The position numbers and the translations under genes were made by a program. 64,000 nt of DNA, taken from assembly GCA_012932295.1 (NCBI GenBank), contig JAAONU010000019.1, forward strand, positions 30,915,913 to 30,979,912, given 5' to 3'. The stretch's first letter is position 1. Every line of letters starts with the position of its first letter. The notes below the pieces were generated by a model that made no database searches, had not been told where the DNA came from, and saw nothing but the letters and a program-made list of their open reading frames with translations. The stretch is from Cyclina sinensis. Lineage: Eukaryota; Mollusca; Bivalvia; Venerida; Veneridae. Of this stretch, positions 50,651 to 61,404 are shown piece after piece.

Positions 50651-51915
50651 ATGCCACAATACTAAGATTGTATATCGGTATAAGCACTTTCTTTCATATA
50701 ACTTATTGATAATCAAAATCAGTGATTTATTTGAATTTGTTATTTCATTATCCTGCCTCTCAGATGAGCTTTATTGTCCTAAATAAGTTACTATTACCAC
50801 GACACAATATAATAAATAATAAATATTACCAAAATATATAACATATTATAAATAAATAATATATATAACAACAACACCTGTAATTCTTCTTGTTCGCAAA
50901 AAAGGACTATATATGTTTTACTAGTGTATGATTAAGGAATATAAAACTGACTCTTAAATTGTTATTAAACATAAAAAATAGAAAGTAAGATTGTTAGTAA
51001 TTAACTGGACAAAAAGAAGTATTTAAACTAAAATTGCCTACTGAAAAGGGTATTATGACCTTTTGATCATGATTAAGTATAAATACTAACATATTCTAAA
51101 AGGAAGAAGAATATTTATAGATCCGTAAGTAGTGCTACGGAATGTGGAAATAAAGTCGGGGGCGTGAGGAGAGGTTGGTTATCGAGTACGTACGGTGGAA
51201 TTCACGATTGTCTTTCCTTTACATTTCGTGTACTGTCGGTGAACTGTTAAAATGTTTGGTCGGACTGGTGGGCGAAATTCGCATTGTTTCAGGCGATTGG
51301 TGAAATACATAGAGCCTTTTTTCCATTTTTGCAAGTAACAGAAAATAGTAAGACTGATTTGTTTTGTAAGAAATCTGTTTTACAATTGTAAAACTTCTTA
51401 TGTTGATTTTTTAATATAGAATTACCCAGCATCATCGTGAGATTTATGTCAATTTCTATTGTAGTCTAGTTAAGGCGTGACTTTATTTTGCTTCATGTGG
51501 TAAAAAGGTGACGGAGTTCAACTTCAAATGTCCTATTTTACCTGATGTTCTACATTTCCTTTCACTAGCCCCATGCAATGATTGCTTGTAATAAACTATC
51601 AGTTACTGCCATAAAACAATGTAAGTGTAAAACTGACGCCTTGTCGTACACCTTAGTTAAGCGGAAAAGCATTTACAAATATGATAGGCGTAAAGTTCAC
51701 GTGAAATGTCACTTCCTTGTTGTGTTGCTACATGTGGTGTCCTTATTAGATTTTATGTCACTTTAAGTAAAAAATATGTGTTCTAGTTTGTTTTTATATT
51801 TACCTTTCTCTTTGTTTATTGTCAGTTAATTTCTTATCTTTGTTGTAAAATTATATTTTACAAGTGTAAACTGGATTTTTATATACGTCTCCACTGAGCG
51901 CTACCCACAGGAATC

Positions 51916-51924
51916 TATATAAAA
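51916..51924 (+). promoter_or_regulatory. TATA box of the Asn-rich secreted protein gene
   Basis: TATATAAAA, in the context ATCTATATAAAATAGAGC. It predicts a start near 51946. A 5' untranslated exon would then run to 51996, where CAATCG|GTAAGT is a strong donor. The next acceptor is TTTTCGTCAG at 53348, six bases before the ATG. Confidence 0.7.
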
Positions 51925-52723
51925 TAGAGCTTGAGCCTGCCATGTTTACAGATATCGTTTACCTCACGCTTCCTCCGACAAATCTCAAGACAATCGGTAA
52001 GTTTTTTTGTTGTTCTTGCTTACGGTTTATGCTAATATTGTGTTATTATGGATTGTCATGGAGAACTTGAATTTGTAAAATTAAAATTTTGAATGCAAAA
52101 TTGTATGCACACGCCGTTGATAATTTAAATTCCTATATTTGAAAGTCTACTGATATAAATGTATATGCTTGGACAGAGTCTCAGACTCATTAATCGCATT
52201 TTTGTTGCAAAAATCTCTTTATAAAACTCAGTATAAATATATATTCTGTGAAGTAAACTTTAATACTGCATGTATTTTCCGTGTGTGTACGTTTTTCTCC
52301 ACATAGACTGTTTTTTTTCTTCTTGAAAAAAATGAGCATAACAAATTAGTTTTTTACTGCTTACTTTGAACATAATATATTTTACGTTTGGCCAGTTTGC
52401 TCAGAATGATACAACGGTACACTAATACATTTATGTTCTAATTTATATAGTTTACTGTACACTCATCTGATTGTAAATGTATAACTTAGGAAAAAGCACA
52501 TCTTAGACTTTCTGCTTATTAAAATACAGTGTCTTACATTTATTTGAATTTCTTGCGTAATTTCAACTTGTCCAACAGCAAACAACCTTCTTTATATTAT
52601 CCGTGTAGCTTCTAAACAGCACATGCACGAAACCTTTTGGATTAAAATATAAACATTTCATATTAAATAAATGAAATAAAACAGACAACATTGGAATATA
52701 TCAAGAGTAATATAAAAGTGTTG

Positions 52724-52753
52724 TTTTTTTTTTTTTTGGGGGGGGGGGGGGGG
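52724..52753 (+). repeat. poly-T/poly-G tract
   Basis: Fourteen T followed directly by sixteen G, in intron 1 of the Asn-rich gene. A similar T17/G15 tract lies at 54095-54126. Confidence 0.9.
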
Positions 52754-53354
52754 ATTTAAACCGTTTTATATGGACATGCCCTTTGTAATATGCTTCTGAC
52801 TGTTTATGCAAATGTCGAAATATTCCGTCTGATATCAGAAGAATGAAATTTTGAAAAATGTTTTTCAATTTTAGTAAAGATAAAAAAGGAAGTAACTTTA
52901 ATCAGTGCATAATTATTTTCATTAAAACGATCAGTTAAAACGCATGTATTTGCTTAAATATTTGATGAATACTTAAAAAGTTACTGAAAAATCTCATATA
53001 TATTTTTTTTACTTTTGTGAAAAACATTATTATTAATCATAATTACATCGCCGTAAAAGAAATTCAAGATCTAAGTTTATTTATCGTCGGACCGGTTGCC
53101 TATATGACCAACGCCCCCTGCACAGATCAGTATTTTATGTTGTAGGGGATAGTGCAAGATACAGAAAGCATGCCATTCCAGACACACCAGAGAAATGCAA
53201 AACCTAAAACACCACAGATATATTTAAGATCTTTTTAAGAAATAAAGTTACATCAACGAGGTACTCTGACCATTTCTAAGATAATAGAAATACAAATATT
53301 TCTTACATATTCCGTTTCACCATTTATGATCAACATTATTTTCGTCAGGTCAAA

Positions 53355-56300
53355 ATGAAGGCAACAGCAGTTTGCATCTTTGTGAGTGTAGCCGTGTCTG
53401 TGACCCTAGCCCTTAACAACAACAACAACAACATGGGATTCAACATGAACGGTATGGGTAAGGAAAGCTTCTCTGATTTCTTTTGCCCGTACTCTGTAAC
53501 CTTGAAAAGATTTGGATACGAGTCAGATCCAGGAAAAATCAGGTCCGAAAACTCGGAGAACAAACTGGAATAGCTACAAAATTAAACTTTTTGTATCTTT
53601 TGAAAACAAACGTTATTTATTAATTTATTCATTCATTTATTTATTTTCTTTCATTCTTTCTATCTTTCTTTATTTATTTACTCTTTTTTGGACACGACAT
53701 ATAGATAAATATAAAACCTGTCGTTTTCTCTGATATGTAAACTTGATATTCTTGATAAATGGTTTTGCCTGATATGACTACGTATTGACGTAATTGATTG
53801 ACATTCTGCCGGTGAATGAGAAAGTCTTTGATTATGTCAGTGTCAAAGAGACCATGAAGAATGACTTGATGTAGAAAAGAATAACATTTTATGTCAAAAT
53901 AAAGGCGTCTGAAACGTTGCAGTATTCAGTGTTTTCATTTTAATTGTATACTTCTTCATTTGTATGGTATATTTTCATAACAATTTGTTCATTATTATAA
54001 ATGATATTTTTCTTTGTATTCAGTAATTTTCATATAATTCAATACCACGACTTTATAGTGTGAGAATCATTTGTAATTTTCTATTCTGTGTGTGTTTTTT
54101 TTTTTTTTTTTGGGGGGGGGGGGGGGAGGGGGGCAGGTTTAACGCCGATTTCAACATCTAGGTTATATCTCGGCAGTAAGTCCACCTGACCGGTTTTCCT
54201 GGATAACTAACCAGTAATTAGCAATTTCTCTGCAAGTGACTGACGACTGTTCCCACTTGATCTACTCTGAATCAGCGGGGAGCGACAAATGAACATTAGA
54301 CACAATGCCTGGGATCAATTGTAACGGAGAAATTTTGCCCTACCCAGGGGTCGAACCAGGGACTTATGGATTACTAATCCAGTGCTCTACCTATTGAGCT
54401 AAGCGGGCGGGCTCTTCTCGGGCTCTTCTATTCTATAGTGATCCAGTTGTAATATATAATTCTTATTGGTATTACATTTTATGTCATTTATGTTGGAGAA
54501 ACAGTTTATCTTATAATTGATTCCAGATTTCATGTGTTTAGAATGTATGACATATTTTTTACACTATTACATGTATTGCATTCTGGGATTTGTTAGTTGG
54601 TTTTGTTAGATTGACTCCATTAGTTAAAGGGAAACATCATTGCAGCCTCCATCCTTTTGAGAATGCGGTAACAGAAAGATTTATAACAATAATTAGATAA
54701 TGTCAGAAAAAGTGGTTATGTAGACAAGAGAGAACGAAGAAAATTCATTTCATACCCTCGATTTCTTATTAAACAGCCGCAACACATCGACATGCCATAA
54801 TTTTATTGACCTCCTTAAAGTTCCCCTAAATGAAATCAACAAACAAAAGCAAGACTGTAAATTGTGATGGTAATTCGCTACTTTTAGACAATATATGATG
54901 TATTAAAATTTCTCGCTCTGCACTGGGAGAAAGGTTAGTTTTAATGGTTGACTAGGTATTTTGTTATAACATGTGAAAGGGTTATTCATCGTTTAAGGTT
55001 TCAACGGCAATAACTGGAATTCGAATATGAACAACATGAATAATTGGAACTCCAATATGAACAATTGGAACTCAAATATGAACAACTGGAACGGCAACAT
55101 GAATGGCTGGAATGGCAACGGTTGGAACAATATGAACCGAATGGGTATGAATATACTGAACACAAACATGCGAAACATCAATGGAGGAAGAGGTAAGTTT
55201 TAACAAGTTGTTTTGTCCAGTAAGGTAAAGGATATTGTTCAATTTTGTATTCAAATCATACGACCTGTCAAACGTAATTCAAATTACTCAAGTAATATGA
55301 CTTACCAACATATCCCGTTCTGTAAGTTGTATAAATGGATTTCTTCTGATAGTTTTACAATGTAGTTTACGAGGTTTCGTTTGATTTCCTGGCTCTCATT
55401 ATATCTGTCATGTTTCGAATACAATACTTGGTGCGAGTGTGATTTACAATAATAAAAAAAGATCATTTTTTTCTTCATAAAATTTCCTTTTCCTCCTTTG
55501 AATTTTGATGACAAACTATGTCGAAATTACCAAAGAGGCAATTTTGAAAAACTTACACTGATATTAAGTTAATAATATTACCCCAATTCTAAAAATGTTT
55601 TGATTCATCAAGCTGTAAGGCAAATGGGCTAGTAACTTATTTGGCTTTTTCCGCAAAATGCGAAGAAGTCTAGAAATAATTAGGAAAGGTGTATGAAATA
55701 CTATTTCACGACTAAACCTACGTCACGTAAAGCCAAAACAACAGTATTATATATAACATTCTGTACTGCATAAGGCTTATTCGAGCAAGGTTGATGTTAT
55801 ATATATAAAGGGAGAGAATAATTCTAAGTTATTCATGACATATCCAATTTGACCAGACGACCGTGCCATGTCGGAGGGTATTTATGATGATGCCAGAGCC
55901 GCCCGTGCTAAAGGGTATTATATGACTGTTGATCCACACCCTGTTAATATCCTACCGCAAGGAGTGATGACGTCACCAACTGAAGACGTAATGCTTATTG
56001 TGGCATCAGCAGACGATCCGACTGAAGGTCGGGTTATTATTGCTGGTGGTGATCACATTGGAGTCACACATAAAACCGACGTATAGATATAAAAAATATC
56101 CTGCTCAAATATGGTATTAACTTACACAATATATTCAGAAATATGGAAAGCTTTGGCTAAATAGATTCGACGTTAGATCAGCAAACACATCCTAAACAGA
56201 ATCATATTTAATAACTCTCTTGTTAATAATATCGATGGCCACTGATGCCTCAGTTTAGACCCTTTTCGTCTTTAGCGATTTAACGAGAAGATATCATATT

Positions 56301-59300
56301 CTAAAATTTCTTCCAATGCTATTTTGATAGCATTTTAATAGTAAAATTATTTTCTGAAATATTTTACATCTTTTAAAAGTTCGCTAACTCAGGGACATGG
56401 ATGTGAGAAGGTTGGGCCTGCAGGGCTGGTAGTTTGATGTTCGAATTGAATGTTGATATATTTGAAGCATGGGAAAAACTTTTGACTGTTATTAAAACCA
56501 AAGACAGTGAACCTAATCTTAAAAAACGAGGATACGCATACTGAGTCTGATTTACCCGTTCCAAAATTTGCGATCATTAAGATCATCAGTTTCAAATCCT
56601 AACTGCAGACGGGTGGACTTCTAGTTGGAATGGCAAAACAGATAATCGGAAAAAGCTATACAGACTGTGAAAGTACACTGTATTTCAGTGTGAGACAAGA
56701 ATTGAACAACCAGTAAATTCTTGAAAGATAATTGATTTCAGAAACATGCAGCTTGATTGGAAATAGTGTTAAAACTATTTGTATTGTAAACACAAAACAC
56801 TGATTAAATAATTGAGAAGTCGATACGATAACGTTTCTTAGAGAATCTTCTATCACTTTCATGACCTAAAATGAATTTTCTTTGTGATCTGCTGTTGGAA
56901 TATACGTTTGAGATGCAACGTATCATTTTCTAAGATAGTAATTGACTGTCTCGCTCATTTACTAATTTATGTAGATTGGTGACAACCCGGTAAATCCAGG
57001 CATAATTTTTTGTTATGTATAAGACCGCTTATTAAGTGAATAATTATGTTAGGTTGTCGTTTTTATTTATTTATTTTTTTTGACAATAGAACAATTATAT
57101 GAAATACTAATATTTAATTTTGCAAGAAAACATGTTTAATGGAATAAAAAATATGTATTTGTGCAAACGTGTCTGGCCAAAAATGCCACAAAATAGTGCT
57201 TCTTTCGATGACATTTTGTTATATTGAAGTTCTATTAAACAAACTTGCATGCTTGTCAAGAAATATACTTGAAACATGTCACAGATAAGTTAAACTAGAG
57301 GGTAGATATAACAGTGTCTACTGGATTTTAATGGAACATATATTTTATTATGTTTTGTTTCTTTATGTATCTAATTAAGGGAGGCAGTGAATGTTTCGAT
57401 ATTCTTGTACAGAATGAAAATGATTTAACAATGAATTTTATGGTGCAAGTTAAAATTGTTGGTTTTTATAAGAGTATAAATAACTATGTATTGCCTCCGC
57501 AGACATCTTAGCGATACTCCAAAAAGTGTAACTATACTTGTCATGGTCATGATCTTTTGTGCCAAGTTTTTGTTATTGATATTTAAGATGAAAAGGTGTT
57601 GGTCATTCCTGAAGTTTCTGCTTGTGTTGCTGTCATGATTTCTATGGAAAACAACTTACAGTGATTTGAATTATTTAAAGATTTTACCTTCAGCTGATCA
57701 GTTAATCCCCTCATCAAAAGGTTCACTAGAGTGAAAGTAGCTGATACCACGCAAATTAACTTAAGTAAAGTGCGATGCTTCACGCTTTCTGCTTGTACTC
57801 ACATTACTTTAAGACAATACAAATTAACGCATACACAGTGCTCATGCAGTATGCAGTCTTCGTACTTAACTTAGATCTTCAAAGCTGAAAACCAGCCGCG
57901 TACATGCAGTATCTGTGATAAGCCATTTAAGTGTGTGTTTTTGTGGGGTTTTTTTTTTTTGGTGTTTTTTTTTTCAGACCAGTGGTACTCATTTTTTAGC
58001 TAACAGTCTTGTTAATCATGTGTTAAAATTTACTCAAAAAGACATTTGGTTGACATTTGATATTTTTAGATTCAAATATTAACAAATCTATTTCTTTTAA
58101 CAATTTCTTACTTTACGTGTTGATACGTTTTCACATTATTCAGAGTATTCACTCCAAATTCATTTCACCAGAAAAGATGAAAAAAGTGAACACAAATGGA
58201 AGCTATTGCCTCTCTGGGTTGACAGTTGATACATATCTTTTATCGGGAAGAAAGGGCTTAAATATTCATGCTAACATCTCTGATGTGTGAAGAGGAGCAA
58301 CACATACGAACTGAAATGAAACACTCCAGCCCCGAAGCCCCAGCCCCTCTCACCTAGACCCATTGTATTATAGAAACCAAACAGGAACAATGAATGTTCG
58401 TGAATTTTGCAGTGGTGGGAAGAACACAATCAGTTTTCATAAAATACGTTCATTTAATTTACGTTTCCCCGAGAACAGTCGTTTTAGGTTTTACCACAGT
58501 TTCTAACTTCTTTTAAAATAAAAGATGTCTGTTATTAAATACTAGTAGATAGATTCTGTATTTTCATGGTGTTGTTTTATTGTACTTGATATTCTGTCTG
58601 TCGTTGTAGGATGTAGCAAACAATCATTTCCGCAATGTCTTGTCGGTTGGAAAATAGCGTATTATATAATTATGTGTTAAGTTTAAGATTAATATTTTTA
58701 TATCATAGTTAACTGTAATGTCGCAACATCTTCCATTCTATGCAAAAGTTTTTGACATAGTTTGGTATTTATGGTATAAAGTCTTAGCAAATACGTGACT
58801 TTCGATTTAACTGGCGGTGTGCAAACGTCAGTTACCACACACTTATATGTAGTTCATCTTTCATCTCATCATGATAACCACTTTGCACACTTACTTTCGA
58901 TACTGAAATGAAAAGGAGATCGTTTAAATATATATCCTTTTCATTTATGTATATATTTTTAATTTGAAATCTTCTTTTGCAAGTTCTCACAGATTTGAAA
59001 TGATGTTTGTTAAATGTGTGTATTCTGAAAAAGAAAACTCCTTAAAAGAATTCACTGTTCACATTACACTAGATTTTCATTTGGATGCATCATAAACCAC
59101 TTGGCAGCTGATGGGACAAAAATCTGACATCTTAAGACAAAAATGTTGATCCATGTAACGTTCTCAAACGACAGAAGATAGTTCTAAACAACTCTTCTTT
59201 TGTACGTGCATCTGTATTACTTGTTCTTATCCTGAAATAATGATATAATCATGGACAGGGTAATTTGGCTAATGAAGATAAGTTAGAAGTTAATATAATG

Positions 59301-60774
59301 TGAACAATATCAAGACACCAAGTGATCATATTTTTTTCGTGATTTGTTGAATTTTCGTTGTTAATTTCTAACATCTCCTAGACAAACTACCATTCCGAGC
59401 ATACTTTCCCGCCACTGTCAAAATACACAATAAAGCAATAGCTTTATTGTACTTGGGACTAAACTTTAGTAAAATTCTTATTAACGATATTAATCACCAC
59501 GGTATTTTACAACAGAAGCTATTACTCAAATATTTTTACTCGTATGAAAGTCAAGTAAATGCAATATTTCTATGCATTGTTCCTGTTATGGTTTCCATAT
59601 GAGCACAGTCGGGGGTGAAGGGATCTTGGATTTCGGAAGCTTGAGTAGTTTGGCGTTTGTGTTGCAGCTTCTGTTTCATATTAGATGATACCATACCGTA
59701 CTGTTTTGTTATTCATTGAAAATTTTGAAACAATTGATTTGAAATAAGTTGATGAACTTCTAATGAACTGATTTGATAAACATATGCACTGTGTAATTCA
59801 CTTCAATATATTTTGTATTTTCTACGTGTGACTATATCTTAGTAATGATTTACTCAATATATTTAATCAATTTACTAATCAAAACGGCTCCAAAATTACA
59901 TGGACATGAAACTGGTATTTTACTGGTCACGAACAACGTAATCCATATTAATTATTTCAGTTGGCCAAATACCACGTAATCCATATTAATTATTTCAGTT
60001 GGCCAAATACCACGTAATCCATATTAATTATTTCAGTTGGCCAAATACCACGTAATTTATATTAATTATTTCAGTTGGCCAAATACCACGTAGAAATGTC
60101 GATTGTCTTTGTTTTCTTTAGTTACAATACCATTTTGAAACAAACACTCTTACGCCATACCAATGTTTTCCTTTTTTCGGTTTTATTTTCCTATATTCCT
60201 GTCACAAAAATTCAAGAATAAAGAATTAATTTCCCTCAGGATCTTAATATAGAATCTTAGTTTTCGTGTTCACATAAGCTTCTTGTACTGGAGATAAATC
60301 ATATTGAATATATGACCGAAAAACTAAGGAAAGCATTGGTGAAGAGCAGTCAAGTCAAACACATACATAAATATGACATTAAGGAAATATAATGACATTT
60401 CAATAAAGAATTCAATGTAATTTGTATTTTGTTTGAAACACCGAAACTTATTTGGTATTACACTCAGACCATTTAAACTGCTGTGTGAATATTCGTATAA
60501 ATGAATGAATAATGTATGAATGGATGGAATGTTGAAAAATGTATGGTGACGTATGAACTAATCAGGATACTAAATCACCATCGAAAGTTACAAATACTCA
60601 TCCACACTTAAATGACACTGACGTGTTTTTATAAACATTTAAAATTACGTGTTTTTGTAGTGTTACGGGAAAATGTATGTTTTTTTCTTCTTTAAAACTA
60701 ATTTAGATTAATTAGTTTATTGTGTTTTTTACGTTTCTATTCCAGGAGGTTTTGGAATGAAGTACGGCAGATAG
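53355..60774 (+). CDS. secreted Asn/Trp/Met heptad-repeat protein, novel
   Basis: Three coding exons, 53355-53451, 54998-55192 and 60746-60774, join in phase to give 106 residues; a 5' noncoding exon (about 51946-51996) precedes them. Residues 1-19 are a signal peptide (MKATAVCIFVSVAVSVTLA). The mature chain opens with an Asn run, followed by heptads of the form N-W-N-S/G-N-M-N (third exon) and a Gly-rich end GGRGGFGMKYGR. By hand count Asn is a little over 40 percent of the mature chain; there is no Cys. The repeats differ mainly at synonymous sites (Ser TCG, TCC, TCA), suggesting protein-level selection. I recognise no family. Secreted Asn- or Gly-rich proteins of molluscs are often matrix or structural proteins, but this is only a possibility. 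If exon 2 is not spliced, a 72-residue form results (see 53452-53573). Poly(A) signal at 60869. Confidence 0.72.
53452..53573 (+). other. possible retained-intron coding extension of the Asn-rich gene
   Basis: Reading through the donor at 53452 adds 40 residues (MGKESFSDFFCPYSVTLKRF then GYESDPGKIRS and more) before a stop at 53573. An AATAAA follows at 53898, so a short transcript ending there would encode a signal peptide, an Asn run and a charged C-terminus with one Cys. Either this or the spliced form may be the main product. Confidence 0.4.
53898..53903 (+). terminator. candidate alternative poly(A) signal
   Basis: AATAAA 325 bases after the stop of the unspliced reading frame, in the context GTCAAAATAAAGGCG, followed by TTTTCATTTTAATTG. 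It would define a short isoform of the Asn-rich gene. Confidence 0.4.
54095..54409 (-). mobile_element. tRNA-derived SINE with T/G tail tract
   Basis: Minus strand from 54409: CGCTTAGCTCAATAGGTAGA gives an A-box (TAGCTCAATAGG), then a TGGATTAGTAATCCA anticodon arm and GGTTCGACCCC, a good B-box. The loop reads AGT, so the head most resembles tRNA-Thr. The acceptor stem does not close, and about 230 bases of unrelated body follow, ending in a C/A (plus strand T17 G15) tract. These features indicate a SINE, not a tRNA gene. It lies in intron 2 of the Asn-rich gene. Confidence 0.75.
55799..55808 (+). promoter_or_regulatory. possible TATA box of a nested small gene
   Basis: ATATATATAA followed by AGGGAGAG lies 60 bases before the ATG at 55868. 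It could drive an intronless transcript, but AT-rich strings are common here. Confidence 0.35.
55868..56086 (+). CDS. unrecognised 72-residue ORF inside the last intron of the Asn-rich gene
   Basis: The frame MSEGIYDDARAARAKGYYMT, later VNILPQGVMTSPTEDVML and a GRVIIAGGDHIGVTH end, has codon use and amino-acid balance like a real protein and is more GC-rich than its surroundings. No signal peptide, membrane segment or known motif was seen. Two readings are possible. It may be a nested intronless gene behind the TATA-like string at 55799. Alternatively it may be an alternative last exon: CCAG at 55853-55856 would be an acceptor in the phase left by the exon ending at 55192, although its pyrimidine tract is poor. 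It could also be a retrocopy fragment. Confidence 0.4.
   Translation: MSEGIYDDARAARAKGYYMTVDPHPVNILPQGVMTSPTEDVMLIVASADDPTEGRVIIAGGDHIGVTHKTDV
56087..59937. other. intronic sequence of the Asn-rich gene
   Basis: AT-rich, with short ORFs (for example 58057-58290) that lack coding character. A T-rich run near 57949-57975 ends in CAG and could be an acceptor, but no phase-compatible exon follows that I can defend. Nothing else was recognised. Confidence 0.4.
59938..60089 (+). repeat. 38-bp minisatellite, four copies
   Basis: Units start with GTAATCCATATTAATTATTT at 59938, 59976, 60014 and 60052, followed by CAGTTGGCCAAATACCAC. Copies are almost identical, the last with TT for CC. The array is about 660 bases before the last exon of the Asn-rich gene. 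Confidence 0.95.
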
Positions 60775-60868
60775 AGCCTACCCAGCAATGCCATTGACAT
60801 AACACTGTAGTTCAAATAGAGATTCATAGACGTAAAACATTCATCTTTTCTTGGATCAGAAATTTCTT

Positions 60869-60874
60869 AATAAA
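60869..60874 (+). terminator. poly(A) signal of the Asn-rich gene
   Basis: AATAAA, 95 bases after the stop codon at 60774, followed by a T/G-containing stretch. It is well placed for a short 3' UTR and supports the 60746-60774 exon as terminal. Confidence 0.75.
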
Positions 60875-61302
60875 ATATTATCTGAATTCATTGTTAATTT
60901 TTTATCTGACACTGTTATTGTTATACAAACATATTAGAACGCAGAAGCTCAGTATTGGTTAAAAACTTTTTTATGAAAGAAAAACAGAAACTTCCTGAAA
61001 GTTAATCTGAAAAAAAAATGTTTGTCCAGACTGAATTCGACGAAGGTGCCAAACGGTGTATTCAGAACGGTAAAAAGGAAAATTTATTCATTTTTCTTAT
61101 AAACACAGTTAAATTATACGTTATACATTCAACCGGAAACATTGTGTTACTGGCGATATTCTATAATGGCACCAGTCAAAATGGTCAGAATTACATAGAA
61201 TGTGATGATATGTTTATCCATTAAACCTTAATGCGAAAGTGAAGTCTGTATTGCTGTATACTTAAGTCCAGTAGATGAAGGTTTATATATATATAGATCT
61301 GG

Positions 61303-61404
61303 CTGTCTCCTCAAAAGAGGTAGCATGTGAAATTCAGAAAGAAGAAGCTTCGATAGTAGGTTCTTCTTTTTGAATTGCACATGCTACCTCTTTTGAGGAG
61401 ACAG
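61303..61404. ncRNA. 44-bp near-perfect hairpin; possible small-RNA precursor or foldback element
   Basis: Arms 61303-61346 and 61361-61404 pair at 42 of 44 positions around a 14-base loop. The outer 27 pairs (CTGTCTCCTCAAAAGAGG onwards) are perfect. Flanking bases do not pair, so the structure is discrete. The 5' arm contains GAGGTAG, the let-7 seed heptamer, but the rest does not match let-7. The stem is longer and more perfect than usual for an animal pre-miRNA, so a hairpin-siRNA source or tiny foldback transposon is equally possible. Either strand could be transcribed. Confidence 0.45.

Noticed and set aside
54335..54409. True tRNA-Thr gene
   Set aside because: The acceptor stem does not pair, the anticodon stem has a mismatch, and the sequence continues into a SINE body and tail.
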